Shown here: piece after piece, positions 6,101-12,640 of the stretch | Layout: the number at the start of each line of letters is the position of its first letter | Position numbering within the stretch: the stretch's first letter is position 1 | Assembly: GCA_910577475.1 (NCBI GenBank) | Contig: CAJTLJ010000019.1 | Coordinates: forward strand, 1 to 32,789 | Direction of reading: 5' to 3' | Length of the DNA: 32,789 nucleotides | From: an uncultured Alistipes sp. | Lineage (GTDB): Bacteria; Bacteroidota; Bacteroidia; Bacteroidales; Rikenellaceae | Made by a program: the position numbers and the translations under genes | Notes under the pieces: model-generated | What the model saw: only the letters and a program-made list of their open reading frames with translations | What the model was told of the DNA's origin: nothing | The model's database searches: none

Positions 6101-7063
6101 TTACAACTTACAGCCGTGTGACTGCTTGTGTTCTTTCACGGGACGACGACTGCGCAGGTAGTCGTTCAAATCGTTGTGCGGCCGATAGTGAACGGATTGG
6201 TCTGATAGGTTGCGGCACGCCTCTTTCAATTCAGCGGTCGTCTTTCGCCCCGCCTCGTCGTTGTCGAGGTAGGTATAGACCCGTTCGTGCGGCGCGATGA
6301 ACGGAACGGCTTTGGCAATATTCGTTACCGAGTTCAGCACCACCGTGTCGTGTGGTGGGTTCGAGTCACGCTTGAGCGTCAGATACGAGAGATAGTCCAT
6401 AAACCCCTCGAAGACGAGACACGTCGGATAATCGCCACGTCGGGTTGTCGGGGCTTTCGATGTGCAGCCCTTGAAATAGCGGTTGCGCAGCTCCCAACCT
6501 CCCGCATCGTTACGGAATCCGACGGCAAAATAGGATTTGCCGGCCACACGATAATGCACCTCCGAACAATGTGCACGAGCTGCGGCAAGGTCGATGCCCC
6601 GCTCCGTGAGGTAAGCGAGCAAGGCGGGATTATCCAGCGGACGGACTTGCACGACTACAATTGAGGGCGGACGTTGCGGGGCTGGATTCTTTCCGATGAA
6701 CCGACGCTGCGGAGCAAGAGCAGAGCAATTTTGAATTGCTTCGCCGAGCCGCGAGGAGGAAAAGCCCGAAGGGCTTAAAGGAGAAGTCTGCATCCCGTCG
6801 ATGTGTCGTTCCAGCCGCCGCATGGCCTCTCCGGCATTGCACCGCTCCATGCGCATCACGAGGTCGATAATCGAGCCGCCCTCACCCAGTCCGAAGTCAT
6901 ACCATAGATTCTGCATGTAATCTACCTTGAAGCTCGGCGAATGTTCCTCACGAAGCGGTGAAAGATAAAGACCGTATCGCGGATTGTTTTTAACCGGGTG
7001 CAAGCCTTGTTCGGCGAGGTATGCCCGAATCGAAATCTGTTTTATCTGTTGAATGTTGCTCAT
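6101..7063 (-). CDS. TOPRIM DNA primase with degenerate CHC2-like N-terminus
   Basis: The 320-residue protein (from MSNIQQ) resembles mobile-element DnaG-type primases. Residues about 5-90 match a CHC2-type region (NNPRYGLYLSPLREEHSPSFKVDYMQNLWYDFGLGEGGSIIDLV), but the zinc-binding cysteines are absent. The TOPRIM domain (about 190-300) has the conserved Glu in CLVFEGFMDY (E219) and the DxD-type acidic pair in VYTYLDNDEAGR (D267, D269). It would prime replication of the excised element or of the transferred strand. A start nine codons further upstream is possible, but the chosen one leaves a CTTACA-type iteron (7069-7074) in the leader. It is separated from the helicase gene by an iteron-rich gap, as expected for a replication module. 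Confidence 0.85.
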   Translation of the reverse strand: MSNIQQIKQISIRAYLAEQGLHPVKNNPRYGLYLSPLREEHSPSFKVDYMQNLWYDFGLGEGGSIIDLVMRMERCNAGEAMRRLERHIDGMQTSPLSPSGFSSSRLGEAIQNCSALAPQRRFIGKNPAPQRPPSIVVVQVRPLDNPALLAYLTERGIDLAAARAHCSEVHYRVAGKSYFAVGFRNDAGGWELRNRYFKGCTSKAPTTRRGDYPTCLVFEGFMDYLSYLTLKRDSNPPHDTVVLNSVTNIAKAVPFIAPHERVYTYLDNDEAGRKTTAELKEACRNLSDQSVHYRPHNDLNDYLRSRRPVKEHKQSHGCKL

Positions 7064-7068
7064 TTTTT

Positions 7069-7251
7069 TGTAAGTTTGTTGAAAAGTCATCGCAATATTC
7101 AGTGAAAGAGAAAGTTATACGTCTTACACCATTCTTACACTCGATTTAAGTCGTTAGAGTGTAAGTATTTGTTGGACGTTGTAAGAGTTTTTGTAAGATA
7201 TGTAAGTCACTAAGAATAAAAGATCTATATTTCTATCCTTACATTCTTACA
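7069..7251. repeat. Iteron-like cluster: nine CTTACA/TGTAAG copies, candidate replication origin
   Basis: CTTACA occurs at 7123-7128, 7134-7139, 7238-7243 and 7246-7251, and its complement TGTAAG at 7069-7074, 7160-7165, 7180-7185, 7192-7197 and 7201-7206. Two copies form a longer inverted repeat, CTTACACTC (7134-7142) with GAGTGTAAG (7157-7165). The stretch is AT-rich and lies exactly between a helicase and a primase gene. Iterons plus AT-rich DNA beside replication genes are hallmarks of origins. They could instead be operators for the excisionase-like regulator. Confidence 0.65.
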
Positions 7252-7253
7252 TA

Positions 7254-8474
7254 CTACATGATCGAATCGCACCGCAACAGTTCATCGAGCAGTTCGCGTG
7301 CGACCGTATAGACCCTTGCCGTTTTGCTTTCCTGCCTTGTTATCTCACCGTTGTAAGTAATCGTGTAACGCTGGTAATAGGTCGGCGGCGCGGGCGACAG
7401 CCGCCAATTTTCCGAAAGAATCCGCCGCACGGTCGGATGATCCGAGCGGATACCGCGTACCTCCAGCATATTCACCATGTCGCTCACGTCGAAGCGATAC
7501 TCCACAAGAGTCTCGGCTTCCATAATATCGCGGACAATCGACAACATCTCCGCCTCGGTTTTACTGCGGTTGTAGTGGATGATCCGGCGTAACGCATCGG
7601 TCGCCAGCAAGCGCGGAGAGAACCACATGCGGCTCTCTTCGCGGGTAGACAATTTATGATGAAGCAGAAAGAACAGGAACCCCGGCAACTCGCGCCGCAT
7701 ATCGGCAAGCAGGTTTTGATTGTCATGCGTCAGCGGCGGCACACGCCGCACCCAATAACGAGTCTCTCCGGCTTCGATCAGGACGGGGTTGCGCTCGTTG
7801 TTGGAGCAAAGAACGAATTTGCCGAAGAACTCCACCTCACGGCGGTCGCGGCCTTTGGCCTCGGCCTTGTAGCTGCGGGCGGTCGAAAGGTTCTTGATCC
7901 GTTCGGAATCCTCGCGACGGTTAAGCAATACCTCGTCCACGCAGACCAGCAGTTTACCCGTCCAGTCGTCGTTGAACTGAGATCGGAAATCTTCGTTTGT
8001 ATTGAACGTCACGTTGCCCTCGAAGATCAGCTTCAGAAAATTGAGAAAGGTGGTCTTGCCTGTATTCCGCTCGCTGGACACCAGCAATACGATCGGCAGA
8101 CGTTGCAACGGACGCAGGTAGAGCAGTTGGAGATAATCCAATCCCATTTCGATCTGCTCACCGAAAATATGACCGAGAAAATCCCGGATATGCGGAAACT
8201 CACCCTTGGCAGGCACGGTCGAAATCGGTTCGTAACGGTTCAGAAAGCCGTGAATCTCCCGGCGGTAATCGGTATGGCTCGGAATGGTACAGAATCCGTC
8301 GTACTTCGGCACTTGTGCTATGTAATCCTTGCCATAGTCCTGCCGCAAGGTTTCCACGTTCCACGGAATCAATGTTTCGAGGCTCCGCCCGTTGCTCAAC
8401 GGCATCAATACCCGTTTGAAGATGGTCGTGCCAACACGCAAATATGGAATCAGCTCCTTTTCATCGACCTTCAT
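7254..8474 (-). CDS. SF3-type primase-associated helicase / AAA+ ATPase
   Basis: The 406-residue protein carries a Walker A motif SSERNTGKTTFLN (GKTT at 139-142), a Walker B strand LLVCVDEV (179-181) and a motif-C-like FGKFVLCSNNERNP (SNN at 224-226), the order found in superfamily 3 helicases of phages, plasmids and mobile elements. It probably unwinds the element origin for the adjacent primase. The C-terminal third (VEYRFDVSDMVNMLEVRG onward) looks like a winged-helix module. The start at 8474 has an unusually good Shine-Dalgarno (AGGAGG, complement of 8480-8485) and overlaps the end of the excisionase-like gene by 14 bp, implying translational coupling. A start 13 codons upstream lacks this support. 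Confidence 0.85.
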   Translation of the reverse strand: MKVDEKELIPYLRVGTTIFKRVLMPLSNGRSLETLIPWNVETLRQDYGKDYIAQVPKYDGFCTIPSHTDYRREIHGFLNRYEPISTVPAKGEFPHIRDFLGHIFGEQIEMGLDYLQLLYLRPLQRLPIVLLVSSERNTGKTTFLNFLKLIFEGNVTFNTNEDFRSQFNDDWTGKLLVCVDEVLLNRREDSERIKNLSTARSYKAEAKGRDRREVEFFGKFVLCSNNERNPVLIEAGETRYWVRRVPPLTHDNQNLLADMRRELPGFLFFLLHHKLSTREESRMWFSPRLLATDALRRIIHYNRSKTEAEMLSIVRDIMEAETLVEYRFDVSDMVNMLEVRGIRSDHPTVRRILSENWRLSPAPPTYYQRYTITYNGEITRQESKTARVYTVARELLDELLRCDSIM

Positions 8475-8769
8475 CGTGACCTCCTTTCTTTCCGGTACGT
8501 ATCGCTTCGACATCTTCGCGCTTGTAACGCTTTCGTCCTCCGAACGGATAGGATTTAATATATCCTGTCTTCTCCCAGCACCAAAGTGTCGAAGAGTCGA
8601 TTTTCAAAAGAGCCAAAACATCCTTGCGCGTCAGGAACTCTTCCGCAGGCTGCTCTTGTACGGCTGACCTTGCTCCTTTGGCCGCTTCGTGGAAAATCGT
8701 TCTCAAATCGTCGAGTGTCACCGTCACGCTGACGTTCGCCCCCGACTCCAATAAATCCCTTAAACTCAT
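8461..8769 (-). CDS. Excisionase-like helix-turn-helix DNA-binding protein
   Basis: The 102-residue product (from MSLRDLLES) has a C-terminal HTH_17/MerR-like domain at about 44-92: EEFLTRKDVLALLKIDSSTLWCWEKTGYIKSYPFGGRKRYKREDVEAI. The pattern of helix, turn, helix and then a GGRKRYxxxDV wing is typical of excisionase-family proteins in Bacteroidetes mobile elements. Such proteins bend attachment-site DNA to direct excision or regulate element genes. The N-terminal 40 residues are helical and unassigned. Its gene overlaps the helicase gene by 14 bp, so the two form one transcription unit. Longer starts at 8796 and 8829 are possible. Confidence 0.8.
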   Translation of the reverse strand: MSLRDLLESGANVSVTVTLDDLRTIFHEAAKGARSAVQEQPAEEFLTRKDVLALLKIDSSTLWCWEKTGYIKSYPFGGRKRYKREDVEAIRTGKKGGHDEGR

Positions 8770-8832
8770 AATCAAAATTTTTAGGTTAAACATGGATTCG
8801 TTCGGTTCATTCAATTGGAACCGGGGCAAATA

Positions 8833-8889
8833 AAACGGGAGATTTCTCGGAGAACAAAAACACTTGTTATCTCCTTGAAATCTCCCGTA
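8833..8889 (-). terminator. Long hairpin terminator after the KilA-N operon
   Basis: ACGGGAGATTTC (8833-8844) is perfectly complementary to GAAATCTCCCGT (8878-8889), with a second inner stem GGAGA/TCTCC. On the minus strand the hairpin is followed by TTTATTTG, which suggests termination of the KilA-N/membrane-protein transcript before the excisionase gene. It could also act as an attenuator of the downstream replication genes. Confidence 0.6.
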
Positions 8890-8910
8890 AATATCTTCTC
8901 GAGGTGATTT

Positions 8911-9621
8911 TCAGCCGTCGTGTTCGGCTATGTATTTCGGAATATCAGCTATATTGGGAATCGTGAACTGGCGGGTTTGTGGAGAGTAAAGTTTCCCCTT
9001 GATGTAAGAATCCTCCAACTCGGCAAGAGGTGCGAATACGGATTTCAGCCACGATACGACCTCCTGTTTTGGTCGGCAGAAATAGTGAGCCATGTTCCAT
9101 CCGAAATGAAACAAATCGGCATTTTTTAGCTTTTGCGGACGGATAGGAGCAAATTCCATAGAACCGCATTCCTGCAAAGCATAATACTCAATGTAGCGGT
9201 CGAGCCAGACAAGTTCATCTGAACTTATGCAGGGACCTATCTCTCTGTGCGCATAGCATTGGAATAGGTCGATCTGCTCTCTCTGTCGTTCGATATATCG
9301 TTTGTCCGCATCCTGCTTGATCTGCTCAACGTCGGGATCGGGTGTGCGGGCAATTTCCGCGACAACAACAGGTGGCTTCTTCCGAGTTACTTTGGGCAGA
9401 ATCTTATCGGTAAAGAAGTCCGCAATACTGGAGAATGTCGCCATAATGGTCAAATAGACTATTGCGCAAATCCCCAACATAATTAAAAAGACAAGATTTG
9501 CCGTCCCGGTATCTACTCCTTTCGCCAATATCACGAACCGGGCAGCCATAGAGACGAGCAGTCCGACGACAACGACTATCGTCAGCAGAATCACATAGCT
9601 ATTGATCTTGCGGAAATCCAT
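8911..9621 (-). CDS. Two-helix membrane protein of unknown function paired with KilA-N gene
   Basis: The 236-residue protein has two N-terminal transmembrane helices (about 9-31, YVILLTIVVVVGLLVSMAARF, and about 43-65, LVFLIMLGICAIVYLTIMATF). A Pro-rich linker and a soluble cytoplasmic domain (about 85-236) rich in Trp, Tyr and charged residues follow. No known family was recognised. Its ATG lies three bases after the KilA-N stop codon, so the two are co-transcribed and probably co-translated. A membrane protein coupled to a DNA-binding-type protein in the cargo position next to an integrase could be a defence or superinfection-exclusion pair, an element-maintenance factor, or a mobilisation helper. 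None of these is demonstrated. Confidence 0.75.
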   Translation of the reverse strand: MDFRKINSYVILLTIVVVVGLLVSMAARFVILAKGVDTGTANLVFLIMLGICAIVYLTIMATFSSIADFFTDKILPKVTRKKPPVVVAEIARTPDPDVEQIKQDADKRYIERQREQIDLFQCYAHREIGPCISSDELVWLDRYIEYYALQECGSMEFAPIRPQKLKNADLFHFGWNMAHYFCRPKQEVVSWLKSVFAPLAELEDSYIKGKLYSPQTRQFTIPNIADIPKYIAEHDG

Positions 9622-9624
9622 CGT

Positions 9625-10431
9625 TTATTTCAGCAGTTTCCGTTCTTCATTGCTCTCCAATACCTGCATCTGCTGAATGGCGATTCGGTTGAGCTTTACA
9701 AGTCGTTCATTCTGCGGTATTTGCTGGTCGATGAATACGGCATTGAGATTCTCCATATTGGACAGACAGATCAGCTCGTTGATGGTAGCATAATCTCGGA
9801 TATTGCCTTTCAGATCAGGATTCTGTTCGCGCCACATCTTCGCAGTCATGCCGAACATGGCAACGTTCAGCACATCGGCTTCGTTGGCATAGATGATACT
9901 CGCCTGTTTCGCGGTCACTTCGGCTGGAATCAGGTTCTGTTTGATCGCATCGGTATGGATGCGGTAATTGATTTTGGACAGTTCGCGTTTGGCACTCCAG
10001 CCGAGCTGCTTCTGTTCTTCTTCCTTTAACCGCTGGAATTCTTTTACGATATATAATTCGAATTCGACAGAAATCCAGCTCGCAAATTTGAATGCGATAT
10101 CCTTGTGCGCATACGTTCCACCGTAACGACCCGATTTGGAGACGATACCGATTGCATTCGTAGTGTTTATCCACTTCTGCGGCGACAAAGTAAAGGCATT
10201 CAGACCTGCCTCCTTTCTAAACCCCTCGAATTCGAGGGGTTTGAAATTCGGATTGTACAGACTTTCCCAAATTCCGAGATACTCGATTGTGTTCCGGTTG
10301 CGCAACCAGTTGCCGATCACTGCATTCGGGTCATCGCTCTTGTATCGCGCTATGTCCGTCAGGCAGATATAATCGTTCTCTTTGACTGATATAATCGTAA
10401 CGTTCGTGTCTTTTACCGTAATCTTTGCCAT
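9625..10431 (-). CDS. KilA-N domain-containing protein
   Basis: The 268-residue protein opens with a KilA-N domain (about 1-120): VTIISVKENDYICLTDIARYKSDDPNAVIGNWLRNRNTIEYLGIWE, then GLNAFTLSPQKWINTTNAIGIVSKSGRYGGTYAHKDIAFKFASWISVEFELYIVKEFQRLKEEE. KilA-N is a DNA-binding-type fold of phage and viral proteins; in Bacteroidales it is frequent in integrated elements. Residues about 135-268 form a helical domain typical of the Bacteroidetes version. A -7 box TATATTTG (complement of 10451-10458) lies 20 bp upstream of the ATG. The codons for KPLEFEGF lie within a perfect 24-bp palindrome (10219-10242). It is the first gene of a two-gene operon with the membrane protein. The function is unknown. 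Confidence 0.85.
   Translation of the reverse strand: MAKITVKDTNVTIISVKENDYICLTDIARYKSDDPNAVIGNWLRNRNTIEYLGIWESLYNPNFKPLEFEGFRKEAGLNAFTLSPQKWINTTNAIGIVSKSGRYGGTYAHKDIAFKFASWISVEFELYIVKEFQRLKEEEQKQLGWSAKRELSKINYRIHTDAIKQNLIPAEVTAKQASIIYANEADVLNVAMFGMTAKMWREQNPDLKGNIRDYATINELICLSNMENLNAVFIDQQIPQNERLVKLNRIAIQQMQVLESNEERKLLK
10219..10242. repeat. Perfect 24-bp palindrome inside the KilA-N gene
   Basis: AAACCCCTCGAA is immediately followed by its exact reverse complement with no loop. It encodes part of NFKPLEFEGF. A perfect palindrome of this length is unexpected in coding DNA and may be a protein-binding site or a relic of a small insertion. Confidence 0.9.
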
Positions 10432-10450
10432 ATTCGTATTGTCTTAATTG

Positions 10451-10458
10451 CAAATATA
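10451..10458 (-). promoter_or_regulatory. -7 box of the KilA-N operon
   Basis: The complement reads TATATTTG, an exact TAnnTTTG match, 20 bp before the KilA-N ATG at 10431. No strong -33 box was seen. The integrase gene ends at 10500, so this promoter separates the KilA-N pair from integrase transcription. Confidence 0.6.
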
Positions 10459-10499
10459 CATTAACATTTTGATTTTTAGAAATTATTGAGTACTCATCT

Positions 10500-11900
10500 C
10501 TATTCCAAAAATCCGATCATCTCGCGCTTCATATCGTCGTCGATATTTCGGTAACGAGCGAACGCTCGGCTTCCCTCCTTATGACCGCTTAATGCACCTA
10601 CCATGTTCGGGTCCTTGACCTTTTTATAAATGTTGCCGATAAACGTGCGGCGCGCCATGTGCGACGATGCCACCTCGTATATCGGTTTTTGCACCTCCTC
10701 CCGTGTCCGCTGGTCCGGTACGGTAATGATCCGGTTCAGTCCGGCAAGCCGAAAAGCCTCTTTGATCTTGCGATTGTAATGTTGTTCTGTCGAAAACGGG
10801 AAAAGGCTTTCGCGCCCTTCCTCGCGGTATTTGTCGATCAGTGCAATAGCCGTTTGGCTTAACGGGACACGAAGGGTTATCGGGCGATCTTCTTTCGTCT
10901 TTCTTTGGATATATTCGATCGAATCGCCAATGATATTCCGATAGGTCATTTTGAACAAATCGCTGACGCGACACCCGATGAAGCAGTGAAAGATGAAAAT
11001 ATCCCGCTGTATCTCGACCTCTTTATTGGCGGATAAGTCTGTCTCGAATAGTTTGGTTCTCTCTTCATTGGTTATGTAGATCGGGGTCCCGTAAACGATT
11101 TCGCCGATGGTGAAATGTTTGAATGGATTGTTCGTCGTATGTCCGTTGTCGATAGCCCATAGGACAAACGCCCGGAACCGGGTCAGCATATCGGCAACCG
11201 TATTCAGCCCTCGCAATTTGGGCATACCTTTCGGAATCTCGTTGCCATCATCGTCCAATACAGGAGGATGTTTTCGTGTCGGGGTTTTGACTGCGACTTT
11301 CGCGGAATAGGGATATTGTTCGTATATCTCCGGATGGCTCCGAAATACAGATTGTTCATCGAACAGGAATGTCTCAATTTGCCCTAACAACTCCGATGTA
11401 AGGGTTGTGAACGAAAGCGAGAATCCCCGGCTCACCTCTGCTCGCTTGTATAGCTCGAAACGATGCAGGCAGCGTACCAGCACCCGAAAGTTCTTTAATC
11501 GGTTTTCAGACAACTTGTGTGTGGCGAGGTAAATATCTATTACGTCGAAAAAGGACTTTTCGTGTTCTTTTTTCGCCTTGGTCGGTTTGTGGAATCGCTT
11601 GACGATACCTTGCATATACTCACGTGTGATGGCGGCCTTGTCGGGTGTGGTGTTAATTTCTTGCTCCAACAGGTCGGTCAAGGCTTTAAGACGGGACCGC
11701 TTTCCCAAAAGCTGTTCGCGCTCCTCGCCCTGAATCAGCGGAATATTGATATCATTCTTTTTGCCCCAGCGTTTACGGTTGATCCAGATTCCGGAGCCGA
11801 TACGCAAGCGGACATCACGCGAAATATAGAGCCGCAGGCTGATTTCCGATTCTCCCGCGCTGTTGGTCGTCCTGCCAATGTAGTAGTTCGTCTGTGCCAT
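10500..11900 (-). CDS. Tyrosine recombinase / integrase of the element
   Basis: The 466-residue protein (from MAQTNYYIG) catalyses site-specific integration and excision at tRNA-Leu. The N-terminal arm-binding domain (about 1-90, NYYIGRTTNSAGESEISLRLYISRDVRLRIGSGIWI) is the Bacteroidetes type; a SAM-like core-binding domain follows (about 105-260). The catalytic domain shows Arg in FIGCRVSDLFKM, Lys in IQRKTKEDRPI, HxxR in SSHMARRTFIGN, the second His in LSGHKEGSRAFARY and the nucleophilic Tyr in ARYRNID. All catalytic residues are present, so it should be active. The start at 11900 follows a clear promoter. A start seven codons upstream would lie at the predicted transcript start. It sits 200 bp from the right core. 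Confidence 0.95.
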   Translation of the reverse strand: MAQTNYYIGRTTNSAGESEISLRLYISRDVRLRIGSGIWINRKRWGKKNDINIPLIQGEEREQLLGKRSRLKALTDLLEQEINTTPDKAAITREYMQGIVKRFHKPTKAKKEHEKSFFDVIDIYLATHKLSENRLKNFRVLVRCLHRFELYKRAEVSRGFSLSFTTLTSELLGQIETFLFDEQSVFRSHPEIYEQYPYSAKVAVKTPTRKHPPVLDDDGNEIPKGMPKLRGLNTVADMLTRFRAFVLWAIDNGHTTNNPFKHFTIGEIVYGTPIYITNEERTKLFETDLSANKEVEIQRDIFIFHCFIGCRVSDLFKMTYRNIIGDSIEYIQRKTKEDRPITLRVPLSQTAIALIDKYREEGRESLFPFSTEQHYNRKIKEAFRLAGLNRIITVPDQRTREEVQKPIYEVASSHMARRTFIGNIYKKVKDPNMVGALSGHKEGSRAFARYRNIDDDMKREMIGFLE

Positions 11901-11918
11901 ACCTCGATTTCTTTGTTT

Positions 11919-11949
11919 CAAAGGTATGTAAATTTATGGATTCTCACAA
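11919..11949 (-). promoter_or_regulatory. Integrase promoter
   Basis: On the minus strand TTG (complement of 11947-11949) and TACCTTTG (complement of 11919-11926) are 20 bp apart. This leaves a leader of about 13 nt before the ATG at 11900. The promoter lies only 8 bp from the arm-type repeats at 11957-11978, so integrase binding there could repress its own gene. Confidence 0.7.
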
Positions 11950-11956
11950 CCTTTCG

Positions 11957-11978
11957 TGTCCGCAATTTGTCCGCATTT
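11957..11978 (+). repeat. Right probable integrase arm-type sites
   Basis: Tandem 11-mers TGTCCGCAATT and TGTCCGCATTT match the pair at 2105-2126 in sequence, spacing and orientation. They lie about 125 bp inside the right core. The AT-rich stretch between them and the core (11979-12102) holds no gene and may contain further binding sites. Confidence 0.65.
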
Positions 11979-12102
11979 TCAGAAAGCTGCGAAAATTCCA
12001 TTCTTGCTGGCTCAAACAAATACAATTGTTATTTATTGATATATAAACTATTATGGTTTATTTCCGATTTATAGTATTTGCGTAGTTTTTGACTTTTCAA
12101 TA

Positions 12103-12116
12103 CCGGCTCCGGGTAC
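12103..12116. other. attR core
   Basis: CCGGCTCCGGGTAC is identical to the tRNA-Leu 3' segment at 2032-2045. It is followed by the chromosomal sequence ACAGCC and, directly after, a strong terminator, as expected for the original downstream flank of tRNA-Leu. Confidence 0.85.
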
Positions 12117-12343
12117 ACAGCCAAAACCTTCGAGGTTTTGGCTTTTTTATTTGCGGGAACCTCGGTTACCTCCCTCTCGAAAACCCGAACCGTCCTGCGG
12201 ACGACGACGGCGATCGGTCGGTGACGACGGCCATTCGGCCGACGTTCGATCCACGGCTCCGGGTACGTAACCGAAACCTTTGCGGGTTTCGGTTTTTTAT
12301 TTGCAGGAACCTCGGTTACCTCCCTCTCGAAAACCCAATGGGT
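12104..12343 (+). repeat. 150-bp-offset tandem repeat carrying tRNA-Leu 3' remnant and terminators
   Basis: CGGCTCCGGGTAC at 12104-12116 recurs at 12254-12266, and the 44-bp segment 12143-12186 recurs at 12293-12336 with one difference, both at a 150-bp offset. Each unit has a hairpin terminator: stem AGCCAAAACCT/AGGTTTTGGCT (12119-12143) and stem ACCGAAACC/GGTTTCGGT (12270-12293), both followed by T runs. The second core is preceded by GTTCGATCC and a degraded variable arm (from about 12221), so it is a decayed tRNA-Leu 3' half. The minus-strand ORF across this repeat is not considered real. Confidence 0.75.
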
Positions 12344-12375
12344 TACGGTTTTTTTCATACAAAGAGAGCATTCAC

Positions 12376-12404
12376 AAAAAAACCGACTGCTTTGGCAGTC
12401 GGTT
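12376..12404 (-). terminator. Terminator of the queA-flavodiiron-rubredoxin operon
   Basis: AACCGACTGC (12381-12390) pairs with GCAGTCGGTT (12395-12404) around a 4-nt loop. On the minus strand the stem is followed by seven T. It lies 15 bp past the rubredoxin stop codon. Confidence 0.9.
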
Positions 12405-12419
12405 CAGCGGGTCGGGCTT

Positions 12420-12581
12420 CTACTCCTCCGGTTCGAAATCCTCCTTCGTTGCGCCGCACAAGGGGCATGCCCAGTCGTCGGGCAGATCTTCGAAGGCCGT
12501 GCCGGCCGGTACGCCGTTTTCGGGGTCGCCCACCTCCGGATCATAGATCCAGCCGCAGGGCTTGCATCTGTACTTTTTCAT
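12420..12581 (-). CDS. Rubredoxin
   Basis: The 53-residue protein is a complete rubredoxin: MKKYRCKPCGWIYDPEVGDP opens it and the second metal-binding knuckle is WACPLCGATKEDFEP. The four Cys (CKPCG and CPLCG) bind one iron, and the aromatic core residues YxCxxCGxxYDPExGD are all conserved. It is a small cytoplasmic one-electron carrier. The gene lies 59 bp downstream of a flavodiiron protein gene on the same strand, and rubredoxin is the usual electron donor to that enzyme. The start was chosen at the normal rubredoxin N-terminus; the longer open frame upstream overlaps the flavodiiron gene. Confidence 0.95.
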   Translation of the reverse strand: MKKYRCKPCGWIYDPEVGDPENGVPAGTAFEDLPDDWACPLCGATKEDFEPEE

Positions 12582-12640
12582 CGTCATTCGAAATTTTAAG
12601 AACTCTTCGGACCCGGTGCAAATTCCGGACCGAAACGCGG

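Larger units (their letters stand above)
2032..12116. mobile_element. Integrative mobilizable element in the tRNA-Leu 3' end
   Basis: The 14-bp core CCGGCTCCGGGTAC occurs at 2032-2045 (inside tRNA-Leu) and again at 12103-12116, directly repeated. Between them lie a tyrosine recombinase at the right end, an excisionase-like gene, an SF3-type helicase, a TOPRIM primase, an iteron-like cluster, a MobV-like relaxase with a palindromic upstream region, a KilA-N/membrane-protein pair and AT-rich cargo. Tandem TGTCCRCA-type 11-mers lie just inside each core. No VirB/Tra mating-pair genes are present, so this is inferred to be an element that can excise and be mobilised only by a helper conjugative element. 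All recognised element genes are on the minus strand. Confidence 0.88.

Noticed and set aside
7656..8558. Plus-strand frame of 300 codons antisense to the helicase
   Set aside because: The minus strand has Walker motifs and an AGGAGG ribosome site; the plus frame has no domain.
12029..12358. Minus-strand frame of 109 codons with an internal repeat
   Set aside because: The apparent protein repeat is just the 150-bp DNA repeat containing terminators and tRNA remnants.
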